22,128 nucleotides of DNA from JBGCDD01 sp045105075 (GTDB lineage Bacteria > Pseudomonadota > Alphaproteobacteria > Rhodobacterales > Rhodobacteraceae), in NCBI GenBank assembly GCA_045105075.1, contig JBGCDD010000076.1:1-22128 (forward strand), given 5' to 3'. Below the pieces are notes generated by a model. It did not search any database, was not told where the DNA came from, and worked only from the letters and a program-made list of their open reading frames with translations. How positions within the stretch are numbered: position 1 is the first letter of the stretch; each line of letters begins with the position of its first letter. A program made the position numbers and the translations under genes. Positions 8,048 through 15,412 of this stretch are shown here, piece by piece.

Positions 8048-8541
8048 GAGAACCAATTTTCCTCACGCGCGATGCTGGTGTGGGCCAGTCGGGCGATGCC
8101 GCGGCGATGCGCCATCGTACCCTGAATGTGCCCGACCAACCGCACCAATTGAGTGATCAGCAACGCCGCGAAATAAAGCCCAACAACGCCCGCAACGATG
8201 GCATGCAGAACCAAGCGTCCACTGTGACCCAGCGCGGTTGGAAAACGCGAAAACGGGATGCTCGGCGGATTGAGCATGATGTAGCCCCAAAACCCCAAAG
8301 CAATCACCAAAGCCAGCACGTTGAAGCCGAGGATGCGTTTGGACACGCCCAATTCTCCGTGCATGCGCGAGACGAAGACCAATTGGGGCAGATGAAAAAG
8401 CCCGTCTACCGTTTGAAACCCCTCACCAAACAGCGTTTGCCCCAAAAGCCGGCCGCGCCATGTGGTGGCCGAAGGGTTCAGGCGTTTTTGGCAGTCGCGG
8501 TATCGCCGCTCAAGCGCAGCAATTTCGGGATCATCTGTCAT
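8035..8541 (-). CDS. Two-helix membrane protein of unknown function
   Basis: I do not recognise this 168-residue protein. The ATG at 8541 is chosen because AGAGG lies 6 bases upstream; an in-frame ATG at 8580 lacks such a site and would add 13 residues. The N-terminal 60 residues are soluble and begin with a charged helical stretch (IAALERRYRDCQKRL). Two strongly hydrophobic helices follow, at about residues 70-90 and 110-135, and the tail is basic, then ends NWFSPPR. The arrangement suggests an inner-membrane protein with a cytoplasmic N-terminal region, though topology is inference. It converges on purF with only one base between the stop codons and is divergent from the SDR gene, with 107 bases between their starts. 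It appears intact. Confidence 0.7.
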   Translation of the reverse strand: MTDDPEIAALERRYRDCQKRLNPSATTWRGRLLGQTLFGEGFQTVDGLFHLPQLVFVSRMHGELGVSKRILGFNVLALVIALGFWGYIMLNPPSIPFSRFPTALGHSGRLVLHAIVAGVVGLYFAALLITQLVRLVGHIQGTMAHRRGIARLAHTSIAREENWFSPPR

Positions 8542-8648
8542 CTTTGGCCTCTGGATTTTGCACTTTTGCCAGTCGCTCATGCCTGCTGCGCGGCGTCAAG
8601 GGTGCGCTGTGGCTTGCAACCCGCGCGCGAACATCGCAAAAGACCTCC

Positions 8649-9284
8649 ATGAACAAACTCGCCTTGATCACCGGAGCGTCGCGCGGGCTGGGCGCGGCAT
8701 TGGCCGAAGCGCTGGCCGGCACCCATCACATCGTCGCCGTCGCGCGCACCACTGGCGCGCTGGAAGAACTGGACGACCGCATCAAGGCCAAGGGCGGCAA
8801 CGCCACGCTTGCCCCGATGGACATCACGGACCCCGGCGCAATGCAAACCTTGTGTCGCGGCATCCACGACCGCTGGGGTGCATTGGATTTATGGGCGCAC
8901 ACGGCGATCCATGCGGCCCCTTTGGCGCCAGCGAATTTCGTCGATGCCAAGGATTGGGAAAAATCGGTGGCGATCAATGCAACGGCCACCGCCATTCTGA
9001 TCCCTTATGTTGCGCCGCTGTTGGGCGCCGAGGGGCAGGCTTTGTTTTTTGAAGATCCACGCGCGGGTGAGAAATTTTTTGGCGCATATGGCGCGACAAA
9101 AGCCGCGCAAATCGCATTGGCGCAAAGTTGGGCCACCGAAACGCAACGCACTGGACCAAAGGTGCGCATTCTCACGCCGGCGCCCATGTCAACCGCGACG
9201 CGCGGGCGGTTTTTCCCGGGTGAGGATCGCGCCGTGCTGTCTTCACCTGCTCAACAGGCGAAAAACATCGTTTCTGGCCTGTAA
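8649..9284 (+). CDS. SDR family oxidoreductase with altered active site
   Basis: This is a short-chain dehydrogenase/reductase-like protein of 211 residues. The N-terminal Rossmann motif TGASRGLG (about residues 8-15) is intact and should bind NAD(P). The YxxxK pair is present as Tyr147 and Lys151 (AYGATK). The usual NNAG motif is replaced by HTAIHAA, and the catalytic serine region reads FFEDPRAG, without serine at the expected place. Activity may therefore be altered or lost. The protein is slightly shorter than the usual 250 residues, lacking much of the C-terminal substrate loop. The ATG at 8649 has no Shine-Dalgarno sequence; the bases just before it read CCTCC, the complement of one. 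A longer in-frame extension to 8460 is antisense to the neighbouring gene and unlikely. Confidence 0.82.
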   Translation: MNKLALITGASRGLGAALAEALAGTHHIVAVARTTGALEELDDRIKAKGGNATLAPMDITDPGAMQTLCRGIHDRWGALDLWAHTAIHAAPLAPANFVDAKDWEKSVAINATATAILIPYVAPLLGAEGQALFFEDPRAGEKFFGAYGATKAAQIALAQSWATETQRTGPKVRILTPAPMSTATRGRFFPGEDRAVLSSPAQQAKNIVSGL

Positions 9285-9388
9285 AAGTCGCGCAAAAGCG
9301 ATATTTTTGACTCATCGCAAGGCGCGTGCGCATCGCCGTCTTGCCGAGTGTTGCCCCCTCGCCTATCAAGGCGAAAAAGGCGGCTGTG

Positions 9389-10171
9389 ATGCGCATACTT
9401 CTGACAAATGACGACGGGATCAACGCGCCTGGCCTTAAGGTGCTGGAAGCCATTGCTGCCGAACTGGCCGGCCCAAACGGCGACGTTTGGGTGGTGGCAC
9501 CTGCGTTCGAGCAATCAGGCGTGGGCCATTGCATCAGCTACACCCACCCGATGCTGATCGCTCAGATGGGGCCGAAACGGTTCGCAGCCGAGGGCAGCCC
9601 CGCCGATTGTGTTCTGGCTGGTCTGCATGATGTGATGAAAGACGCGCCGCCCGATCTGGTACTTTCAGGCGTGAACCGGGGCAACAATTCAGCGGAAAAT
9701 GCGCTTTATTCCGGCACGTTGGGTGGCGCAATGGAAGCCGCGTTACAAGGTCTGCCCGCGATTGCCATGTCGCAGTATTACGGGCCGCGCAATCTGGATC
9801 TTGCCAACCCGTTTGAGGCCTCGGCCCAGCACGGCGCTGATGTGGTGCGTGCCATTTTGAGCCACACGCCGCCTGCGCAAGAGGACTACCGGCTGTTTTT
9901 CAACGTCAATTTCCCGCCTGTTCCCGGGGCCGAGGTGAAGGGCAAAAAGGTTGTGCGCCAAGGCTTTCGCCGGGGCACCTCGTTTGGGGTCGAACCGCAC
10001 CTGTCGCCATCGGGCAAACGGTTTTTGTGGATCCGCGGCGGCGCGCAGCATGTGCCAACCGATCCGGGCACCGACGCACATGCCAATCTTGACGGCTATG
10101 TCTCGATCACCCCGATGCGCGCTGATCTGACGGCCGATGACGCGCTGGACGCGATGAAAGACCTTTCATGA
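9389..10171 (+). CDS. surE: 5'/3'-nucleotidase SurE
   Basis: SurE is a metal-dependent phosphatase that removes phosphate from nucleoside monophosphates and is linked to stationary-phase survival. The 260-residue protein begins with the family motif ILLTNDDGINAPGL (metal-binding Asp8 and Asp9). It also shows APAFEQSGVGH, the SGVNRGNN metal-site motif, and YSGTLGGAMEAALQGLPAIA. I chose the ATG at 9389, preceded by AAAAAGG 8 bases upstream; an upstream in-frame start at 9326 adds 21 non-conserved residues. A small hairpin (TCGCC/GGCGA, 9359-9374) lies just before the ribosome site. The end overlaps pcm by ATGA, giving the widely conserved surE-pcm-nlpD order. Confidence 0.97.
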   Translation: MRILLTNDDGINAPGLKVLEAIAAELAGPNGDVWVVAPAFEQSGVGHCISYTHPMLIAQMGPKRFAAEGSPADCVLAGLHDVMKDAPPDLVLSGVNRGNNSAENALYSGTLGGAMEAALQGLPAIAMSQYYGPRNLDLANPFEASAQHGADVVRAILSHTPPAQEDYRLFFNVNFPPVPGAEVKGKKVVRQGFRRGTSFGVEPHLSPSGKRFLWIRGGAQHVPTDPGTDAHANLDGYVSITPMRADLTADDALDAMKDLS

Positions 10172-10815
10172 CGGGGCCTGCTGCCGAAACCCAGATGCAG
10201 TTCCTGTTTGCCCTGCGCTCCAAAGGGGTGACAGACGCGCGGGTGCTCAGCGCGATGGAAGCGATCGACCGTGGCCCCTTTATCACCGGGCTGTTTTCCG
10301 AACGCGCCTATGAGGACATGCCGCTGCCGATTGCCTGTGGGCAGACGATCTCTCAACCCTCGATTGTAGGGATCATGACGCAAGCGTTGCAAATCAACCC
10401 GCGCGACAAGGTACTCGAGGTGGGCACGGGGTCGGGGTATCAGGCGGCAATCCTGTCGAAACTGGCCCGCCGGGTCTATACCGTTGACCGCCATGTGCGG
10501 CTGGTACGCGAGGCCAGTGCGATTTTCACCCGACTGGGTTTGGGCAATATTACGACAATCACCGCCGATGGCTCGCATGGTTTGCCCGAACAAGCGCCGT
10601 TTGATCGCATTCTTGTCACCGCAGCCGCCGAAGACCCGCCCGGACCGCTCTTGGCGCAATTGAAAATCGGCGGTATTATGGTGGTGCCCGTGGGTCAGTC
10701 CGACACTGTGCAAACCCTGATCCGCGTACGCCGCAGCGAGACCGGGTTTGACTATGACGAGATCCGGCCTGTGCGCTTTGTCCCCTTGCTGGAAGGCTTG
10801 GGCAAGGACGTTTAG
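10168..10815 (+). CDS. pcm: Protein-L-isoaspartate O-methyltransferase
   Basis: Pcm methylates isoaspartyl residues in aged proteins using S-adenosylmethionine, starting their repair. The protein is 215 residues, normal for the family. The substrate-side motif ACGQTISQPSIVGIMTQAL precedes the SAM-binding motif KVLEVGTGSGYQAAILSKLA (about residues 80-100), followed by VYTVDRH (ribose-binding acidic position). PFDRILVTAAAEDPP and LKIGGIMVVPVG complete the fold. The ATG overlaps the surE stop by four bases, so translation is coupled. The stop is TAG at 10813-10815, followed by 87 bases before nlpD. Confidence 0.97.
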   Translation: MTGPAAETQMQFLFALRSKGVTDARVLSAMEAIDRGPFITGLFSERAYEDMPLPIACGQTISQPSIVGIMTQALQINPRDKVLEVGTGSGYQAAILSKLARRVYTVDRHVRLVREASAIFTRLGLGNITTITADGSHGLPEQAPFDRILVTAAAEDPPGPLLAQLKIGGIMVVPVGQSDTVQTLIRVRRSETGFDYDEIRPVRFVPLLEGLGKDV

Positions 10816-10863
10816 ATCAAAGGCGCCGCCCCGGCTGCGCAACCAGAACGCGAAACATGCAAA

Positions 10864-10882
10864 CCCCCGGCCAAACAGGGGG
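10864..10882 (+). promoter_or_regulatory. Hairpin in the leader of the NlpD-like gene
   Basis: CCCCC at 10864-10868 pairs with GGGGG at 10878-10882 around a 9-base loop. It ends 8 bases before the strong Shine-Dalgarno sequence GAGGAA at 10891-10896. There is no T-run after it, so it is not a convincing terminator. It could modulate translation or partly separate pcm from the next gene. The role is inference. Confidence 0.3.
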
Positions 10883-10902
10883 ACCTGCTTGAGGAACCCG
10901 AA

Positions 10903-12075
10903 ATGAGCATGACATCAGGACCCGTGAGTGCGCGCCTTTGCGCCGCCGTATCGGCATTGGCGCTGCTGAGCGCCTGCGCCGAACCGCTTGATTTTGACCT
11001 GCGCGGCAAAGTCGGTGGGTTTTCAACCTCAAACGCGGTGCAGCAAATCACCAAAGAGCGCCCGAAGCCCGATGCGCGCGGTGTGATCGCCTACCCCAAC
11101 TATCAGGTCGCGCTGGCGCGGCGCGGCGATACGGTTGCCGACGTGGCCAGCCGCGTTGGCCTGCCAGTCGACGAGGTCGCGCGCTATAATGGGGTGAAAA
11201 CCGATGTGACGTTGCGCGACGGCGAAGTGGTGGCCTTGCCCCGCCGTGTCGCCGAACCTGCGCAGACAGGCGTTGACATCGCATCATTGGCCGGCAGCGC
11301 AATTGACGCCGCCCCCGACACAACGCCGGTTGAAACCAGCACTCTTGCGCCCGCTGAACCGGCGGTGGCCGTGGCAAACCCGGAACCTGTGCGCCACAAG
11401 GTTGAACGCGGCGAAACCGCTTACACCTTGTCGCGGCTTTATCAGGTGCCCGTGCGCTCGTTGGCGGAATGGAACGGCTTGGGCAGTGATTTTTCGATCC
11501 GCGAAGGCCAGTTTTTATTGATTCCGGTGACCGGGGCGGTGGCGCCAAACCGCGCAGCACAAGCCGCACAAGACGCCACAACCGTGGCCGAGCCCGGCTC
11601 TGGCAGTCGCACACCAGTGCCGCCAAGCGCCGCCTCTCCCCTGCCGGATGAACAAATCGCCGCAGCCCCCCCCGAGCCGCCCAAAGTCTCGATCGGCGAG
11701 CCATCGCGCCCCACCACTAATGTGGACGCCGTCATGGCGATGCCGGTGCAGGGCAAAATCATTCGCACCTATTCCAAGGGCCGCAACGAGGGCATCGATA
11801 TTGCCGCAGCGCCCGGAACGCCGGTGACCGCAGCCGCCGATGGCAGCGTCGCCGCCATCACCTCAAGCGCGGATCAAGTGCCTATTGTGGTCGTGCGCCA
11901 CCCCGACAATCTGCTGACAGTTTATGCAAATGTGAACGATATCAAAGTGTCCAAAGGCGACAAGGTGCGCAAAGGTCAAACCATCGCTTCCCTGCGCGAA
12001 GGTGATAAGGCCTATGTGCATTTCGAAGTGCGCAATGGCTTTGACAGTGTCGATCCGACGCCGTACCTCGAATAG
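10903..12075 (+). CDS. nlpD: NlpD-like lipoprotein: two LysM domains and a degenerate LytM (M23) domain
   Basis: This is a 390-residue envelope protein. GAGGAA 6 bases before the ATG sets the start. The N-terminal signal ends in the lipobox LLSAC, so Cys25 should be lipidated. Two LysM peptidoglycan-binding modules lie at about residues 64-110 and 163-208, separated by a Pro/Ala-rich linker. The C-terminal M23/LytM domain spans about 280-390. Its zinc and catalytic residues are changed: the HxxxD histidine is Asn295 (Asp299 kept), the YxH histidine is Asn343, and HxH reads Tyr371-x-His373. It should therefore not be an active peptidase but, as for NlpD and EnvC, an activator of cell-wall amidases in daughter-cell separation. 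Its place after surE-pcm supports the nlpD name. Confidence 0.88.
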   Translation: MSMTSGPVSARLCAAVSALALLSACAEPLDFDLRGKVGGFSTSNAVQQITKERPKPDARGVIAYPNYQVALARRGDTVADVASRVGLPVDEVARYNGVKTDVTLRDGEVVALPRRVAEPAQTGVDIASLAGSAIDAAPDTTPVETSTLAPAEPAVAVANPEPVRHKVERGETAYTLSRLYQVPVRSLAEWNGLGSDFSIREGQFLLIPVTGAVAPNRAAQAAQDATTVAEPGSGSRTPVPPSAASPLPDEQIAAAPPEPPKVSIGEPSRPTTNVDAVMAMPVQGKIIRTYSKGRNEGIDIAAAPGTPVTAAADGSVAAITSSADQVPIVVVRHPDNLLTVYANVNDIKVSKGDKVRKGQTIASLREGDKAYVHFEVRNGFDSVDPTPYLE

Positions 12076-12106
12076 GTGAGCATTGGCGCTTAGCCGTCTG
12101 TAATCG

Positions 12107-12946
12107 CTAAACTTTGACCCCGTTGCGCCCAGCCAGATCCACAAAAAACTGCCACGCAACCCGACCCGACCGGGACCCGCGCGTGGCCTGCCATTCAATC
12201 GCCTCAGCGCGCAAGGTGTCGGGCGCAATACTCAGGCTATGGGCGGCGCAATAGCCGTCAATCATCGCCAGATATTCGTCCTGCGTACAGGGATGAAAGC
12301 CCAACCACAGTCCAAATCTGTCTGACAGCGACACCTTCTCTTCCACCGCCTCGGATGGGCTGATCGCGCTTGAACGTTCGTTTTCGATCATATCCCGCGG
12401 CATCAGATGGCGCCGGTTCGACGTGGCATAAAGCACCACATTCTCGGGCCGTCCTTCCAGCCCACCGTCCAACACCGCCTTGAGGCTTTTGTAGTGCTGA
12501 TCGTCATGCGAAAACGACAAGTCATCGCAAAACAACACGAACCGGTACGGTGCGCTGCGCAAATGCGTCAGCAAACGCCCCACCGACGGCAGGTCTTCCC
12601 GTTGCAGCTCGATCAATTTCAGGTCTGGGTAATCTGCCTGAGCTTTGGCGTGCACCGCTTTGACGAGGCTGGATTTTCCCATTCCCCGCGCGCCCCAAAG
12701 CAATGCATTGTTGGCGCCAAATCCGGCGGCAAATTGCACCGTGTTTTCCAGCAATGTATCGCGCGAGCGGTTGATACCCACCAAAAGATCCAGTTCGACC
12801 CGGTTGATGCGGGCCACAGGCTCCAAGCGGTCGGGCGCAACATGCCAGACAAACGCATCGGCACTGTTGAAATCTGGAGCGGCCCCAGAGGGCGGCGCCA
12901 TACGTTCCAGCGCCGCCGCCATCCGGTCCATCGGATCATCACTCAC
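12107..12946 (-). CDS. DUF815-type AAA ATPase
   Basis: This is a 279-residue P-loop ATPase of the type annotated DUF815. The core has INRSRDTLLENTVQFAAG before the Walker A loop WGARGMGKSS (residues 84-93), Walker B as RFVLFCDDLSF (Asp141-Asp142), and a sensor-like stretch NVVLYATSNRRHL with arginines for ring or partner contact. It then reads SLSDRFGLWLGF and ends in a helical lid. The substrate of this family is not known to me. The start is GTG at 12946, overlapping the tatC stop as GTGA, so it is probably translated from the tat message. Its stop lies 32 bases from the converging nlpD stop, with only a weak TTAGC/GCTAA repeat between them. Confidence 0.86.
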   Translation of the reverse strand: MSDDPMDRMAAALERMAPPSGAAPDFNSADAFVWHVAPDRLEPVARINRVELDLLVGINRSRDTLLENTVQFAAGFGANNALLWGARGMGKSSLVKAVHAKAQADYPDLKLIELQREDLPSVGRLLTHLRSAPYRFVLFCDDLSFSHDDQHYKSLKAVLDGGLEGRPENVVLYATSNRRHLMPRDMIENERSSAISPSEAVEEKVSLSDRFGLWLGFHPCTQDEYLAMIDGYCAAHSLSIAPDTLRAEAIEWQATRGSRSGRVAWQFFVDLAGRNGVKV

Positions 12947-13833
12947 TTGGGCTCATCCTCGTGAAACCCCGCGTCGTCCTCGTCTTCGTCATCATAATAG
13001 CCCTCGGCCCGTAGCTTGGCCTCGCGGCGACGCTCGACCCCGCGCACCAACCAAATCGACACTTCGTAAAGGCCAAAGACCACAACAAAAAGGATAAGCT
13101 GAGTGATCACATCCGGCGGCGTCACCAGCGCGGCCAGCACCAAAATGCCGACAACCGCATATTTGCGAACGCCGCCCAGACCCTCGGCGCTGACCAGCCC
13201 GGCCTTACCCATCAGGGTCAACAACACAGGAAGCTGGAAACACAACCCAAAGGCAACGATCATTTTCAGAGTGATATCGAGGGATTCATTGACCTTGCCG
13301 TTGAAGACGATCTCGATGCCGTCATCTGTCACAGCAGGAACGCCGTCCGCAGCAACCAGAGCCGACACAAAAGACGGCACATCAGCAAAACCGAGGAAAA
13401 ACGCCATCGCCAGCGGCACCACAACATAGTGCGCAAAGGCTGCGCCCAACAAGAACAAGGCAGGCGAAGCCACCAGAAACGGCAAAAACGCGTTCTTTTC
13501 ATTGCTGTAAAGCCCCGGCGCCACGAAACGCCACAACTGGTAGCCAATCACCGGGAACGAAATCGCAAGCCCGCCCACCATAGAAATCCGGATCAGCGTA
13601 AAGAAGTATTCCTGCGGCGCGGTGTATTGCATCACAGGATTGGGATCGCCCAACTGGCGCATGGTTTTTTCGATCGGCACCAGCAAAAAATCGAGGATCG
13701 CGCTGCCAAAAGCAAAGCAAATGATCATACCCACCAAAAACGCAAGCACCGCGCGGATCAACCGGGTGCGCAATTCGGCCAGATGTTCAATCAGAGGCGC
13801 GGCACTGTCGTCTATGTCTTCGGTCTGGCTCAT
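12943..13833 (-). CDS. tatC: Sec-independent translocase protein TatC
   Basis: TatC is the polytopic receptor of the twin-arginine pathway, which exports folded proteins across the inner membrane. The 296-residue protein opens with a soluble segment containing APLIEHLAELRTRLIRA, the conserved entry to the first helix, and has six hydrophobic helices. QYTAPQEYFFTLIRISMVGG and FPVIGYQLWRFVAPGLYSNE are family motifs. The first periplasmic-loop region is normal, while the C-terminal tail is long and very acidic (YYDDEDEDDAGFHEDEPK), as often seen in alphaproteobacteria. The ATG overlaps the tatB stop by four bases, and its own stop overlaps the ATPase start, so the last three genes are coupled. 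Confidence 0.97.
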   Translation of the reverse strand: MSQTEDIDDSAAPLIEHLAELRTRLIRAVLAFLVGMIICFAFGSAILDFLLVPIEKTMRQLGDPNPVMQYTAPQEYFFTLIRISMVGGLAISFPVIGYQLWRFVAPGLYSNEKNAFLPFLVASPALFLLGAAFAHYVVVPLAMAFFLGFADVPSFVSALVAADGVPAVTDDGIEIVFNGKVNESLDITLKMIVAFGLCFQLPVLLTLMGKAGLVSAEGLGGVRKYAVVGILVLAALVTPPDVITQLILFVVVFGLYEVSIWLVRGVERRREAKLRAEGYYDDEDEDDAGFHEDEPK

Positions 13834-14294
13834 GTTTTGGTCTCGGGCGCGGCGTCGAGCGCGGCTTCCGCCTTGTCTGCAAAGGCCAACGCATCGGCGG
13901 CTTCACGGGCTTTGCGCTCTGCTGCCGCGCGGGCCGTTGCGGCTTGAATTTTCTTGGCGTTTTCGGCGCGCTCGGCCGACAGTTTTCCGGTTTCGCTGGC
14001 CGGATCCAACTTGGTTGGATCAAAACTCGACGTCATGTCGCGTGCCGCGTCCTTAACCCCGTCCATTGCTGTGGACACTGGATTGGTCGCCGCCTTAAGC
14101 CCTTTGGCCACATCACGAATTCCGCTGTCATCCGCGGCGTCATTCATGGCCCGGCTGAATTCGCGCGCCATGCCCTTGGCCTTGCCGACCCAACGTCCGA
14201 CATTGCGAAACAGCACTGGCAAATCCTTGGGCCCGACCACGATCAACGCCACAATCCCGATCACCAACAACTCGGTCCAGCCCAGATCGAACAT
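13830..14294 (-). CDS. tatB: Sec-independent translocase protein TatB
   Basis: TatB forms the substrate-binding complex with TatC. The 154-residue protein has the single N-terminal helix (MFDLGWTELLVIGIVALIVV) with the conserved early glutamate. It is followed by GPKDLPVLFRNVGRWVGKAK, the hinge and amphipathic helix typical of TatB, and then a long charged, alanine-rich helical tail likely to form a coiled coil. It begins 6 bases after the tatA stop and overlaps tatC by ATGA. Confidence 0.95.
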   Translation of the reverse strand: MFDLGWTELLVIGIVALIVVGPKDLPVLFRNVGRWVGKAKGMAREFSRAMNDAADDSGIRDVAKGLKAATNPVSTAMDGVKDAARDMTSSFDPTKLDPASETGKLSAERAENAKKIQAATARAAAERKAREAADALAFADKAEAALDAAPETKT

Positions 14295-14300
14295 GCGCGT

Positions 14301-14516
14301 TTACACCTTGTCCTTGTCGGCTTCCGGCGTCACGTCCTTGGCCGCTTCCACAGCCTCTTCTTCCAATTCCTTGGTGCCGTCATTGATGCCTTTTTTGAAC
14401 GATGTGATGCCCTTGCCCACTTCCCCCATGAGCGAGCTGATCTTGCCGCGCCCAAACAGCACCAGCACCACAACCGCAATCAGCAACAAGCCCGGCAGGC
14501 CAATATTGTTCAACAT
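14301..14516 (-). CDS. tatA: Sec-independent translocase protein TatA
   Basis: TatA is the pore-forming subunit of the twin-arginine translocase. The 71-residue protein has one short N-terminal helix (GLPGLLLIAVVVLVLFGRGK) ending in the FGRGK hinge, an amphipathic helix (ISSLMGEVGKGITSFKKGI), and an acidic tail. AGGAG lies 7 bases before the ATG and fixes the start. It is the first gene of the minus-strand tatA-tatB-tatC-ATPase unit; its promoter should lie in the 206-base gap shared with the divergent regulator. Confidence 0.96.
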   Translation of the reverse strand: MLNNIGLPGLLLIAVVVLVLFGRGKISSLMGEVGKGITSFKKGINDGTKELEEEAVEAAKDVTPEADKDKV

Positions 14517-14663
14517 GTCCGTCTCCTAAAACTCCGCGCACCTCGGGCGCTTGATCCCAATCAGTTCTAGGCGACGTGCATCAAAGACGAAAAGCGCAAA
14601 ACCGCGCTTGCCGCGCACGCCCAAGGCAGAACAAGTGCAAAAACTGGATTGCCCCGCCTTCTC

Positions 14664-14681
14664 CTGACATGTTTTTGTCAG
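14664..14681. promoter_or_regulatory. Inverted repeat, candidate operator for the WYL-type regulator
   Basis: The perfect 6-base inverted repeat CTGACA (14664-14669) and TGTCAG (14676-14681) with a 6-base spacer lies 41 bases upstream of the regulator ATG, in the region shared with divergent tatA. Its symmetry and size fit a dimeric helix-turn-helix protein. Autoregulation is inference. From memory, YafY-like regulators in alphaproteobacteria often sit beside similar TGACA/TGTCA repeats. Confidence 0.5.
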
Positions 14682-14722
14682 TTGTGGTGGATCATACCCC
14701 AGATCTGTGCCACCCTGGGTCC

Positions 14723-15343
14723 ATGTCCCGCGCCGATCGCCTCATGACTCTTTTGACCTGCCTGCGCACCGGCGGCGTGCATCGCGCTCAGGATCTGGCA
14801 ACAGCCACGGGCGTTTCCGTGCGCTCGATCTACCGCGATATGGAGCGTTTGGCGCAAGCCGGCGTGCCGCTCGAGGGCACTCCCGGCACCGGCTACCATC
14901 TGCCCGACACCACAACCCTGCCTCCAATCACCCTCACACCCGATGAATTGGCCGCGCTCAACCTTGCGCTGGCGATTGTAACCCAATCCCCGGACCCCGA
15001 TCTGCAACGCGCCGCCCTCCAGCTCACCGACAAAATAGATCACGGGCTCACCACCCAAGTGGACACGCCGTGGCGCCACGCTGTCACTCCGCTGGCCAAT
15101 ATGGCGCGCGCCTTTGCCCACATCGCACCAGTGCGCGCCGCCATCAAAGCCCGTCAGAAATTGCAGCTCAGCGAAACAAATGGCGACCACCACGTCTACC
15201 ACCCCCACCATTTGGACCCCTACGCGCGGGCCTGGACATTGACCGGATACAGCGAGACCAAAGGCGCGACGCACACCTTGCGCCTTGACCTGATCACAGA
15301 TCTTACCCCTCTGCCCGAGCTTTTCACGCCCCCGGCCCCCTAA
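14723..15343 (+). CDS. YafY-like HTH transcriptional regulator (WYL type)
   Basis: This is a 206-residue DNA-binding regulator. The N-terminal winged helix-turn-helix runs from RADRLMTLLTCLRTGG through DLATATGVSVRSIYRDMERL to GTGYHLP (residues about 3-60). The C-terminal part, ending LDPYARAWTLTGYSETKG, resembles a WYL ligand-sensing domain, but the WYL triplet itself reads WTL. I chose the ATG at 14723 because the HTH begins right after it; the in-frame extension to 14576 is basic, low in conservation and would cover the palindrome upstream. The protein is shorter than the usual 230-320 residues of WYL regulators. It is divergent from tatA and converges on the ABC ATPase. The regulated genes are unknown. 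Confidence 0.8.
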   Translation: MSRADRLMTLLTCLRTGGVHRAQDLATATGVSVRSIYRDMERLAQAGVPLEGTPGTGYHLPDTTTLPPITLTPDELAALNLALAIVTQSPDPDLQRAALQLTDKIDHGLTTQVDTPWRHAVTPLANMARAFAHIAPVRAAIKARQKLQLSETNGDHHVYHPHHLDPYARAWTLTGYSETKGATHTLRLDLITDLTPLPELFTPPAP

Positions 15344-15382
15344 GCCTTTTCCTCTTGCCAAAAATATCCCCGCCGGAGGCTT
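15342..15382. repeat. Inverted-repeat intergenic element between converging genes
   Basis: AAGCCT (15342-15347) and AGGCTT (15377-15382) flank a 29-base loop holding AAAAATATCCCCGCCGG. The element begins on the last base of the regulator stop region and lies between two converging genes, so it could serve as a bidirectional terminator. From memory, strings close to CAAAAATATCCCCGCCGGAG recur in intergenic regions of Rhodobacteraceae; only one copy is visible here. Confidence 0.35.
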
Positions 15383-15412
15383 GGCCCAAAGGGTCAAATT
15401 CCAAAAAAAGAA

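Noticed and set aside
9359..9374. TCGCC/GGCGA hairpin before surE as a terminator or riboswitch
   Set aside because: The stem is only five bases, there is no T-run, and the following A/G-rich stretch is better explained as the surE ribosome site.
12076..12106. Terminator between converging nlpD and the ATPase gene
   Set aside because: Only a 5-base TTAGC/GCTAA repeat is present, with no T-run; too weak to call.
14576..14722. Longer N-terminus for the WYL-type regulator
   Set aside because: The extra 49 residues are basic and unlike any HTH protein start, and they would cover the palindrome and likely promoter.
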